Shown here in pieces: positions 35,177-43,491 of a stretch of DNA of 47,815 bases. The notes beneath the pieces are model-generated. The model had not been told where the DNA came from. It saw only the letters and a program-made list of their open reading frames with translations, and ran no database searches. This stretch comes from an uncultured bacterium (GTDB lineage: Bacteria > Cyanobacteriota > Vampirovibrionia > Gastranaerophilales > Gastranaerophilaceae): the NCBI GenBank assembly GCA_949296355.1, contig CASFPS010000013.1, positions 1 through 47,815 on the forward strand, in the 5' to 3' direction. Numbering within the stretch: the first letter of the stretch is position 1; each line of letters opens with the position of its first letter. The position numbers and the translations under genes were made by a program.

Positions 35177-36028
35177 ATGCCGAGACTTCCGGAATACTTG
35201 AAACGCCCGATAATTGACACTGAAACAACCAAAACAGTAAGACGGATTTTGAAAACAAAATGCCTGAATACCGTTTGTGAAGGCGCTCGCTGCCCGAACA
35301 AGAGCGAATGTTATTCTCATAATACCGCGACATTTTTAATTATGGGACAGGTTTGTACACGCAACTGCAGATACTGCAACATCTCTCCCGCCAGACCCGA
35401 GCCTCTTGACCGGCAGGAACCGGAACACATTGCAGAAGCGGTAAAAGAGCTGGGGCTTAAGTATGCAGTCATTACTTCCGTAACCCGCGACGACCTGCCG
35501 GACGGGGGAGCAGAACATTTCAAAAACTGTATTGATGAAATCAGGAAGGTTTCAGACGCAAAAATTGAAATTCTTACGCCGGACTTTAAGGGAAACAGAG
35601 CTTCTCTCGACACCATAATCTCCGCAAAACCGGATGTCTTTAACCACAACATTGAAACCGTACGACGGATTTTTAAAACCGCTAGACCGCAGGGAGATTA
35701 TGACTGCTCTTTGAGGGTTTTAAAATATATCAAAGAAAATTCCTCCATTGTTACAAAATCAGGTCTAATGGTCGGATTGGGCGAAACTGGGGAAGATATT
35801 GAAGAAACTCTTCTTGATTTGAAAAACGCAGGCGTGGATATTATTACAATAGGGCAGTATATTCAGCCGTCTAAAGCCCACCTTGAAGTTGCAAAATATT
35901 ACACTCCGGAGGAGTTTGAAGATTTAAAAAAACTTGCGCGCAAAACCGGATTCAAAAATTATCAGATAGCCCCGCTTGTCAGAAGTTCATACCATGCAAA
36001 AAATACATTTGAAGCAAGTTTAGATTAA
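35177..36028 (+). CDS. lipA: Lipoyl synthase
   Basis: A radical SAM enzyme that inserts two sulfurs into octanoyl groups on lipoyl domains or GcvH. Both [4Fe-4S] sites are present: Cys34, Cys39 and Cys45 bind the auxiliary cluster, and the CxxxCxxC radical-SAM motif is Cys60, Cys64 and Cys67. The auxiliary-cluster serine is in RSSYHA at the C-terminus. The 283-residue length is normal. A TAGGAG site overlaps the stop of the phosphoesterase gene. No lipB or target protein gene is nearby. Confidence 0.97.
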   Translation: MPRLPEYLKRPIIDTETTKTVRRILKTKCLNTVCEGARCPNKSECYSHNTATFLIMGQVCTRNCRYCNISPARPEPLDRQEPEHIAEAVKELGLKYAVITSVTRDDLPDGGAEHFKNCIDEIRKVSDAKIEILTPDFKGNRASLDTIISAKPDVFNHNIETVRRIFKTARPQGDYDCSLRVLKYIKENSSIVTKSGLMVGLGETGEDIEETLLDLKNAGVDIITIGQYIQPSKAHLEVAKYYTPEEFEDLKKLARKTGFKNYQIAPLVRSSYHAKNTFEASLD

Positions 36029-36039
36029 TACCAATCCAA

Positions 36040-36500
36040 AAATTAAATAAAAAATGGATTGCCGCGGCGCTCACGCGCCTCGCAATGACAGCAAACCTGG
36101 AATTAAGCCGACAAGCTTGCCGTCATTCTGAGCCCGACAGCAATTCAGGGGCGAAGAATCTCTTAAAATGGTGAATAGTGAGGAGTGAATAGTGAATAGA
36201 AATTTTTACAAAAGTTATAGAGATTCTTCGGGCTCACGCCCTCTGAATGACTGCAGAGGTAAATGTATTTGGGTTGTCAGGTGAGACTACAAGCTTGGCG
36301 TCATTGCGGGGGTAAATGATTCCAGTTGTGGAGTGAACCTACAAGCCCTACGTCAATACGGGGGTAAGTAAATCATCAATCCGCGTCATTGCGAGGGAAC
36401 AGCCATTTAGCCCGAAGCAATCCGGAACATATTTGACAATTTAATAAAAAATGAATTGCCACGAAAATCAAAGATTTTCTCGCAATGACAAATAAACATT
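36040..36500. repeat. Repeat mosaic after lipA
   Basis: GGATTGCCGCGGCGC...CGCAATGAC near 36056-36090, long GTCATTCTGAGCCCGAC...GAATCTC near 36121-36163, heptad array 36170-36199, GATTCTTCGGGCTCACGCCCTCTGAATGAC near 36221-36250, partial TGCGAG units near 36300-36420 and GAATTGCCACGAAAATC...CGCAATGAC near 36452-36489. No gene seen. Confidence 0.8.
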
Positions 36501-36611
36501 TCATATTTTATAGACACAACTCTGCACTAATTGTAGACTTTTCTAAAATTATCCTTAAACATGTACAAAAGACTAATTTCTATAGTTAATGAAAAGCAGA
36601 ATAATAATCGT

Positions 36612-37391
36612 ATGAAAAAATTTTTGGGTTCAATAATATTAATAGCATTTTTCCTTCTTCCGGCAGGCGCGGCAACGTTTCAGGGCGGAGTTTCCGAACA
36701 GGGAAGCGGTCAGGCAAGCAGAATCATTGATAAACAGACAGGCGAAGGTATCGGCGGGGCTCAGATTAATCTTCCTAAACAAAACTATGCAACCCAAACC
36801 GACCCGAACGGATTTTTTGAACTTGACACCCGGATTGACGGTCCGAGCATAATGTCTGTCCAAAAAGAGAATTACAAACCGTTCACAATGACTGTCAACG
36901 ATAATACTTTCAGCGCCCCGATAGTTGTAGGGATTGAAAAATCCAATGCCTCTGACCTTGCCCTGGACTCTAATATGTATCACCTCGGCGACAACAGTTA
37001 TTCAGACCTTTCGGCAAACGCGGGTGAATTCAGAATGATGGCAATCGGACCTTTTTATACAAAAAGATTTACTCTTAAGAAACTTAATCTTGCAAAGCCG
37101 GTTTATCTTGTAATCGGCTCAATAATCGGTATAGATACGGCAATGGCGCGTTCTATGGGGCAAAACAGCATACCAAACGCTTTTGCCTCGCCGCCGGAGG
37201 TTTATTTTAACGGCAACAAGATTTCAGAAATCCAGCTTAACGGCGACGGACAAAGAATAAAACTACCGTCAAATTTAATCAGAAAAAATCAGGTTAATGA
37301 AATCACAATAAAAACCGGCAGAAATGTTATGCAAACTGCTTATATCGATTATGACGACATTGAGTTTATGAACCTGATTATTGAAAACTAG
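36612..37391 (+). CDS. Exported protein with carboxypeptidase-regulatory-like domain
   Basis: A 259-residue exported protein. The start MKKFLGSIILIAFFLLPAGA (36612) is a clear signal peptide; a longer frame from 36561 would bury it. Residues about 33-100 look like a CarboxypepD_reg-type beta sandwich: ASRIIDKQTGEGIGGAQINL, then TDPNGFFELDT. The C-terminal half is beta-rich with FNGNKISEIQLNGDG and LIRKNQVNEITIKTG, reminiscent of galactose-binding-like folds. A role in envelope or surface binding is plausible. It converges with the tolC gene at 37418. Confidence 0.75.
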   Translation: MKKFLGSIILIAFFLLPAGAATFQGGVSEQGSGQASRIIDKQTGEGIGGAQINLPKQNYATQTDPNGFFELDTRIDGPSIMSVQKENYKPFTMTVNDNTFSAPIVVGIEKSNASDLALDSNMYHLGDNSYSDLSANAGEFRMMAIGPFYTKRFTLKKLNLAKPVYLVIGSIIGIDTAMARSMGQNSIPNAFASPPEVYFNGNKISEIQLNGDGQRIKLPSNLIRKNQVNEITIKTGRNVMQTAYIDYDDIEFMNLIIEN

Positions 37392-37417
37392 GATACGGTT
37401 TCTTCTATCGGATAAAT

Positions 37418-38917
37418 TTACAAGTCTGTCCGTGCATTATTCTTCTGTCTTTTTATTTTCTGTTTAGGCATGCTCTCCTCGTGTTCGTCGCAGCCCAAAA
37501 CTTCATTCAGGTGGTTAATCAGAGCTTCCGAGTGATAACACATTGCATGCTCAGATTTGTGGTGAATATCGACAATATGATAATGCATTGCCATTTCTAC
37601 CTGAATCAGAGCCATATTGTAGTTATAAATCGTCTCAATGTAATGGTTTACTGCCATTATATAATCTTTTCTTGCATCCTGCAGCGCTACATAATTCAAT
37701 TCACCGCTTTTATATTTAGCATCAACAAGTCTTAAATTTTCGAGCGCCTGCAAAGCTTCCTGTTGTGAAGTCGGAATCTGATTCTCGGCTTTGTCAAAAT
37801 TATTGAAAGCCCGTTTGACTTCATAATACAAATCCTTTTTAAACAATGTAATTTCATTGTCTGCAAGACTGACCTGCGCGTCAGCCCCCTTAATTGAATG
37901 CCTGAGTTCCATAAGATTAACGTTTGAACTCAGATTAACCCCGACCTGCAGACTGTTATTTGAGACTTCATTTGTGTTATTAAACCCGTACCCGACATTG
38001 CCGGAAAGCGTTGGAAGATAAGTTTTTCTGATATATTTGAGCGATTGAATCATTGCGTCTCTTGTAGAAGTCAGCACTCTTAAATCAGGACTGCTCTCAT
38101 AAGCAAGCTCTACGGCTTTTTCTCTGTCAAAAGGAAATATGTATTTTGAATAAGCAGCTGGCTTGTGCGGATTGGAAGTATACGCATAATCATTCTCAAA
38201 ATTAAAAGTACCGGTATTTTTTATACTGAAATCAGGCTGGCTGTCAAGATACATGGAATTAGTAAGATCAACTTTTGAATTATAAAAATTATTCTTCGCC
38301 TCAAGCAATCTAACCTCTGCCTCGCTTAAATTAAGTTTTGCAGTGGTCAAATCCGCTCCCGGCTTTGCATTTTTTACAAACTCTCTGTTAATTTCCGCAT
38401 TATTTTCTGCAACCTGCATCAGAGCCTGCGCCCTGAGCATATTATAATACTTGACTTTTATATCAAATAATGTCGCGCAAAGGCTGTCCATAAATTCATA
38501 CTCGGCACCGATTTTATAAAACTCTTCCATCTTAATATAAGCAGTAGTTTTTCCAAAATCCCATATCATTTTGTTAACAGAAACGCCTATATTGGGAAGT
38601 TCGCGGTAATAATGATTGTAATAAACATTATCAGAATTATTTTCATTATAAAATCCGGCACCGGCACTGATTACCGGAAAGTACGAGGAACGGGCAATCC
38701 CCAGATTACTCTTTGCAATATCAAGATTGTACTTTTGTCTTTTAATCTTCGGACTGTTTTTGAAAGCCGAAGCCACGCAATCAGTCATAGACAAACTGCT
38801 TCCATCCTTTATATCAACAGGGTGAAAGAGTTCATCATCGTCGTGCGCCATAGAAGCAGGGCATAAATTCCAGCAAAAAAGCGCAAGAAAAAACAGTACT
38901 AAAAAACCTTTCCTCAT
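37418..38917 (-). CDS. TolC-family outer membrane efflux protein with His-rich tail
   Basis: A 499-residue outer-membrane channel of TolC type with a signal peptide (MRKGFLVLFFLALFCWNL...AHD). The two internal OEP repeats are visible: the first around SLSMTDCVASAFKNSPKIKR and the second around KAVELAYESSPDLRVL, each followed by long coiled-coil helices. The last 60 residues hold HYHIVDIHHKSEHAMCYH and CDEHEE, nine His in about 40 residues, as if able to bind metal. It is a paralogue of the gene at 43492 with the same layout. No pump gene lies next to it. Confidence 0.88.
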   Translation of the reverse strand: MRKGFLVLFFLALFCWNLCPASMAHDDDELFHPVDIKDGSSLSMTDCVASAFKNSPKIKRQKYNLDIAKSNLGIARSSYFPVISAGAGFYNENNSDNVYYNHYYRELPNIGVSVNKMIWDFGKTTAYIKMEEFYKIGAEYEFMDSLCATLFDIKVKYYNMLRAQALMQVAENNAEINREFVKNAKPGADLTTAKLNLSEAEVRLLEAKNNFYNSKVDLTNSMYLDSQPDFSIKNTGTFNFENDYAYTSNPHKPAAYSKYIFPFDREKAVELAYESSPDLRVLTSTRDAMIQSLKYIRKTYLPTLSGNVGYGFNNTNEVSNNSLQVGVNLSSNVNLMELRHSIKGADAQVSLADNEITLFKKDLYYEVKRAFNNFDKAENQIPTSQQEALQALENLRLVDAKYKSGELNYVALQDARKDYIMAVNHYIETIYNYNMALIQVEMAMHYHIVDIHHKSEHAMCYHSEALINHLNEVLGCDEHEESMPKQKIKRQKNNARTDL

Positions 38918-39047
38918 ATATTTTATTATACCATGTTTGTCAAGCCTAACACTTTTGATACAAGAACCCTTTGACTCTCAAACAGAGGAAAATGTATGCC
39001 TAACCCGTTTTTGAAAAAATATATTAGCAGTGTAATTTACTCCCGCT

Positions 39048-39308
39048 CACTGCTTTCAAGTCTGTAGTATTACTTTTGACTAAATATATTTACCCCCCTC
39101 ACGGCTTTCAAGTCTGTAGTATTACTTTTGACTAAATATATTTACCCCCCTCACTGCTTCCAAGTCTGTAGTATTACTTTTGACTAAATATATTTACCCC
39201 TCTCACGGCTTTCGAGTCTGTAGTATTACTTTTGACTAAATATATTTACCCCCCTCACTGCTTTCGAGTCTGTAGTATTACTTTTTAACTAAATATATTT
39301 ACCCCCTC
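39048..39308. repeat. 52-bp minisatellite, 5 copies
   Basis: Five tandem units of exactly 52 bp, of type CTGCTTTCAAGTCTGTAGTA followed by TTACTTTTGACTAAATATAT and TTACCCCCCTC. Copies differ at a few positions (ACTG/ACGG, CAAG/CGAG). The array fills the gap between the tolC start and the stop of the GspE-like gene. No spacer variation, so this is not a CRISPR array. Confidence 0.9.
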
Positions 39309-39313
39309 AGGTA

Positions 39314-40699
39314 TTATGCAAGATATTTTTGCAGCGTTTCTTTATCAAACACTTCTATGCTGTCTTTTGAATGAATAAATATAAGACAGGTAATAAGGGA
39401 TTTGAAAGACTGAAAATCTTCAAAAGCAAGCTTTTGCCTCAAATCCGTCATATTATTTGCCATAAATTCAGTAATAATTGTTTTGTCGTTATAAAACAAT
39501 TCAGAGAGGAATTCAAACGCGTCTCTTGTCTTGACACCTTCAAGGTAAATTGTATCAGGCGACTGGAATTCAACGTATTTAAGCGCTTTATCCATATTAA
39601 ACCCGATATTTTCGTTTAATTCGCACTGGTTAACCCCTTTAAGTTCATACTTGGCAATAGATTCTATTGTCATGATGTTTTTACGGGATTCCGACATTTC
39701 CATCAGGAGCGAATAAATAATATGGGTTTTCCCGCTCAGAGGTGAGCCGCATACCAGAATAATTCCCGGATGATTGAGCGCATGAAGAATTATGCTTCTC
39801 TGTTTTTCGTCTGTAATAATCTTATCAAGAGTTTTAGGCGGTTTGTAAATTTTGAGTGAAATTCTCTCTCCCATAATTGTCGGGAAAGATGAGACAGAAG
39901 CTATAAGCATTGTATTTTCGACTTTAAAACAAAGTTTTCCGAGCTGCGGAATTTCACATACGGCAGCGTCCAGATTGGAAAGCGTTTTTAATTTTGATAC
40001 AAAAGCAGAATTTAAAATAGCAGGAATTGTTCCCTTATCTGACGGTTCTCCGTTTTTCTTGAATACAACTTTCAAACCTTCTTCAACCTGTTCAAAATTC
40101 AGTTCGTGAATATCTTCAATAATTGCCTGCTTAAGAATTGCCCTTATTACGTGCTGAATATGCTCTTCTCCGGCTTCTTCTTTATGAAGCTCTTCTGTCC
40201 AGTCGAATTCTTCATCCTCTTCTGAAGTGAGAGTAATACTATCTACTGTATCAGCGACTTTGTAGTATTCATCAATCTTCTTTACGATACTGTGTTCTGA
40301 CGCTATAACCGGCTCAATAGAGCATTCCGCCGTCTCAATAACCTTATCTATTGCAAACAAATCCAGAGGGTCTGCCATTGCAACAGTCAGAACGTCTTCT
40401 ATCTTAAAAAGCGGAATAATTCTGTATCTTCTTGCATCTGCAAATGATACGTATTTGAAACACTTAGGGTCAGGTTCATAGTCATCGAGGTTAACATAAG
40501 GAATATGGAGTTTGCCTTCCAGAAACTTAAGCAGGGTATCTTCTCCGAGAATTCCGGAATTAATAAGCGCCTGCCCGATGTTGATTCTCTGAACATTAGC
40601 AAGCTCTTCCGCTTTTTCTAAAGTTTCGTAAGACACAATTCCGTCTCTTACAAGTTCGTATTTTAGTTTTTCTAAGGTTTTGTTTGTTATTGTTTCCAT
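39314..40699 (-). CDS. Degenerate GspE/PilB-like secretion ATPase
   Basis: A 461-residue protein related to type II secretion/type IV pilus assembly ATPases. The N-terminal MshEN/T2SSE_N domain is seen (INIGQALINSGILGEDTLLKFL, then IPLFKIEDVLTVAMADPLD). The ATPase core has Walker A GSPLSGKT at 318-325. The Walker B region reads SPDTIYLEGVKTRD in place of DPD...VGEIRD, the His box TLHTND is replaced by EFMANNMTD, and the four-Cys zinc site is missing, so normal motor activity is doubtful. It may be a regulatory relative; pilus genes are not nearby. Confidence 0.75.
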   Translation of the reverse strand: METITNKTLEKLKYELVRDGIVSYETLEKAEELANVQRINIGQALINSGILGEDTLLKFLEGKLHIPYVNLDDYEPDPKCFKYVSFADARRYRIIPLFKIEDVLTVAMADPLDLFAIDKVIETAECSIEPVIASEHSIVKKIDEYYKVADTVDSITLTSEEDEEFDWTEELHKEEAGEEHIQHVIRAILKQAIIEDIHELNFEQVEEGLKVVFKKNGEPSDKGTIPAILNSAFVSKLKTLSNLDAAVCEIPQLGKLCFKVENTMLIASVSSFPTIMGERISLKIYKPPKTLDKIITDEKQRSIILHALNHPGIILVCGSPLSGKTHIIYSLLMEMSESRKNIMTIESIAKYELKGVNQCELNENIGFNMDKALKYVEFQSPDTIYLEGVKTRDAFEFLSELFYNDKTIITEFMANNMTDLRQKLAFEDFQSFKSLITCLIFIHSKDSIEVFDKETLQKYLA

Positions 40700-40713
40700 C
40701 TTTTTAACCTATA

Positions 40714-40900
40714 CTTATCGGTTGACATTAGTGCTTATTACCGATTTTATTTTATGCTGCCCTGTCAACCTCTGCTGACTTTACTACTAACCGGCTGCAT
40801 CGGGCGCTTTTAACTTTAATTTATCGGTTGACATTGATATTTATTACCGATTTTATTTTATGCTGCCCTGTCAACCTCTGCTGACTTTGCTACCGGTCGT
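40714..40900. repeat. Tandem duplication upstream of the GspE-like gene
   Basis: A unit of about 80 bp (TTATCGGTTGACATT...CTCTGCTGACTTT) occurs twice with a 106-bp period, at 40715 and 40821. It lies just upstream of the GspE-like start and includes TTGACA-like sequence. Confidence 0.8.
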
Positions 40901-40939
40901 CTTTTATATATTCTATTCAATTATCAAGTTTTGCCTGTT

Positions 40940-41041
40940 TAATTATAGGTCGGGCTAAAGCCCGACAAAAACTTAGTTAATGTTGGGTTTCACCCAACCT
41001 ACATTTCTACTCACTATTCACTACTCACTACTCACTAGTCA
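40940..41041. repeat. Palindromic modules and heptad array before the response regulator stop
   Basis: AGGTCGGGCTAAAGCCCGAC near 40947, TGTTGGGTTTCACCCAACCT near 40981 and a heptad array 41009-41041 that overlaps the response-regulator stop codon region. Confidence 0.8.
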
Positions 41042-41403
41042 CCACCCAGATACTCCCCGACCTTTTTCACTATCTGATCCAGTTCAAAAGGCTTGGTGAT
41101 ATATTCATCGGCACCGGTTTCTTCGCCTATCATTTTGTCTTCTAATTGTGAACGTGCAGTTACCATAATTATCGGTATATCTTTGTATTTGCTGTCATAC
41201 TTAAGGAGACGGCTTATTTTATACCCGTTAATTTTCGGCATCATAACATCAAGTATTATTAAATCCGGCATGATTTCTTTTGCAAGTCTTAAGCCGTCCT
41301 CGCCGTTGAATGCGGTATAACACACATAACCTGAAACTTCCAGCACAAATTTGAGACTTTCTACAATATCCTGCTCATCATCCACTATAAGAATCTTTTT
41401 CAT
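41035..41403 (-). CDS. Response regulator, single receiver domain
   Basis: A 122-residue CheY-like receiver without an output domain. Phosphoacceptor Asp52 lies in LIILDVMMP, the acidic pair is DDE at 8-10, the signalling Thr is in IIMVTAR and the Lys in YITKPFE. Start MKKILIVDD at 41403 has a GGAG site; an in-frame ATG at 41418 is less likely. The gene overlaps the end of the histidine kinase gene by 26 bp, so the pair is cotranscribed. The last codons run into a heptad repeat array. Confidence 0.93.
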   Translation of the reverse strand: MKKILIVDDEQDIVESLKFVLEVSGYVCYTAFNGEDGLRLAKEIMPDLIILDVMMPKINGYKISRLLKYDSKYKDIPIIMVTARSQLEDKMIGEETGADEYITKPFELDQIVKKVGEYLGGD

Positions 41404-43390
41404 GCGTGTCTCCTTCAATATCGTATGAATACATTATATCACATTCTCCGTACAAGTTCTTGTTCTGCTCAATAACAGAATCTATTTTCTTCTTCAGAAA
41501 CTCGGCAGAAGGCTTGTCACCGTCAACAAGAATCAATGACAGTGTTGTCATTGCGCCTTCTTTTTCAATAAGAGAATTTGTCATATATGTTTTATTTAAT
41601 AAATTATTTTCTCTAAGCAAGTTTTCAATAACTTCATTTGTTGATTTTATCCTGATAACCGCAATAGTAGAGCCGTTTGAACGTGCTTTTTGCGCAAGCT
41701 GCTTTCTTATCATCAGGAAATTTGACCTGTCATTTGCAACAGGGATTACAAAATAGAATTTTGAACCTTTGTTAATTTCACTGTCACACCAGATTGCGCC
41801 GTTATGTGATTCCATAAGCTGTCTTGCAATCGGAAGCCCCAGACCTGAACCGCCGACTTTGCGGGAAAGCGAGTTTTCTATCTGCGCAAATTTGTCAAAT
41901 ACGTGGTTCAAGTCTTTTCTTTCGATACCGATACCGTGGTCTTCTACGCATACCAGCAGATAATTTCCCTGAAGCCTTTTTATATCATCCTCAAAACAGT
42001 GGTCATACTGTAATTCTCTTGCATTAACAACTTTTGAAGATATTTCAATGGTTCCGGCATCAGGCGTAAACTTAATTGCATTTGACACAAGGTTTGTAAG
42101 CACCTGCTCCAGACGGTTAGAATCGGCATAAATTTCCACATCCTCGCCGGACGGGGTGTATTTTATCTCAAGATTCTTTTCTTTTGCAACTTCTGACAGA
42201 TTATTTTTTACATACTCAATAACCGGCTCAATATGAATAAGTTCAAATTTGAAATCCATTTTTCCGGCTTCGATTTTGGAAATATCAAGAAGGTCATTGA
42301 TAATTCCCGAGAGCCTTATAGCGTTTCTTTTTCCCATAGAAACAAATTTTTCGATATTTTCCGTCATCTCTCCGGCTTTTCCGCTCAGAATAATATCCAT
42401 AGCATTTTTTATTGCCGTAAGCGGTGTTCTCAATTCGTGTGAAACAATTGAAATAAATTCAGACTTTAGCCGCTCTAGCTTTTGGAGTTTTCTGTTTGTT
42501 GCCTTTAATTCCTGCGTAAAAGATGCACTTTGAAGCGGAATCGTTACCTGCTGGACAAGAGTCTGAAAACAGGTTGCATCTTCCGTTGTAAAAGGTTTTT
42601 CCCTGTAAATTTCCGTGAACCCGAAAAACTCGTCATTTAGTGTAATCGGAGCAAACATATTATCAAATCTTAAAACTGAAAAATCGTATTCCTGAATATT
42701 ATGTTTGATATTTTTTTCTATTTTCAAATTCCCGATTTTAATATCCACGGGCGGGTCTTCAAGCAAAGATTTGTAACTCAAAATCGTCCTGAGTTTGAGG
42801 GCTTCCAGAAGCCTGTCCGAGATTTTGTAAAGCGAATTTATGATTAAAACCGGCTCGCGCTCCGAGCGAAACATCAAAGTGCAGGAAAGTTCAAAATTCA
42901 GAGACTTTTCAATCCCGTCTATCATAATTTTAATAAGCGCATCTTTATCGAGGGTTCCGGCAAGCTGGGAGCTTGTGTTATACAAAACATTAAGCTGGTA
43001 CAGGCTCCTTGCAAGTTCCTGATTGGATTTTGTCATCCTCAAGAGCGCATGTCTTGTTTTAAGGCTTGAATCAACGGTCGCTGAAAGAAGTTTCCTGTCA
43101 ATCGGAGTCTTGATAAACAGATTGGCATTGTGCATAACATCTTTTGTATGCTCTTTCTCGCCAAGAATAAGCAAAATAACAACAGGAAACTGCTTAATTT
43201 TTCTGCAAAGAGGTTTTAAATCAAGAGACTCAATATCACCGTCCGCGAGCACAATATCCGGCTCTTCAACTTTTAAAATATCAAAAATAAGAGTTTGATC
43301 CACTGATACGATAACTTCATCAGATGGAAAAACCTCCCTTACGATACCCTCTTTTTCACTATCCTCACTAATTAACAAAAACTTTGTCAT
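41378..43390 (-). CDS. Sensor histidine kinase with N-terminal receiver and GAF-like domains
   Basis: A 670-residue cytosolic-looking kinase. Residues 1-115 form a receiver-like domain (DIVLADGD with a possible phosphoacceptor Asp and KTP Lys). A GAF-like domain spans about 140-295, then a coiled coil and HisKA with His318 in SHELRTPL. HATPase follows with N-box NLVSNAIKF, G1 DHGIGI and G2 GGSGLGLPIA. About 130 residues after the ATPase domain (from about 545) resemble an alpha/beta regulatory domain, perhaps a degenerate GGDEF fold, without clear motifs. The start MTKFLLISED is preferred over an upstream Phe-rich frame. Partner: the adjacent receiver. Confidence 0.9.
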   Translation of the reverse strand: MTKFLLISEDSEKEGIVREVFPSDEVIVSVDQTLIFDILKVEEPDIVLADGDIESLDLKPLCRKIKQFPVVILLILGEKEHTKDVMHNANLFIKTPIDRKLLSATVDSSLKTRHALLRMTKSNQELARSLYQLNVLYNTSSQLAGTLDKDALIKIMIDGIEKSLNFELSCTLMFRSEREPVLIINSLYKISDRLLEALKLRTILSYKSLLEDPPVDIKIGNLKIEKNIKHNIQEYDFSVLRFDNMFAPITLNDEFFGFTEIYREKPFTTEDATCFQTLVQQVTIPLQSASFTQELKATNRKLQKLERLKSEFISIVSHELRTPLTAIKNAMDIILSGKAGEMTENIEKFVSMGKRNAIRLSGIINDLLDISKIEAGKMDFKFELIHIEPVIEYVKNNLSEVAKEKNLEIKYTPSGEDVEIYADSNRLEQVLTNLVSNAIKFTPDAGTIEISSKVVNARELQYDHCFEDDIKRLQGNYLLVCVEDHGIGIERKDLNHVFDKFAQIENSLSRKVGGSGLGLPIARQLMESHNGAIWCDSEINKGSKFYFVIPVANDRSNFLMIRKQLAQKARSNGSTIAVIRIKSTNEVIENLLRENNLLNKTYMTNSLIEKEGAMTTLSLILVDGDKPSAEFLKKKIDSVIEQNKNLYGECDIMYSYDIEGDTHEKDSYSG

Positions 43391-43491
43391 ACAAACATGA
43401 TAACAGAAATAAAAAAAATAAAAAATGAACATTTATTTTTATTTATCGTATATAATATTAGAGGTCGTGTTTTAAAAAATAAACTGAGCGG

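Noticed and set aside
39048..39308. CRISPR array
   Set aside because: Units are contiguous 52-bp repeats without variable spacers, and there are no cas genes.
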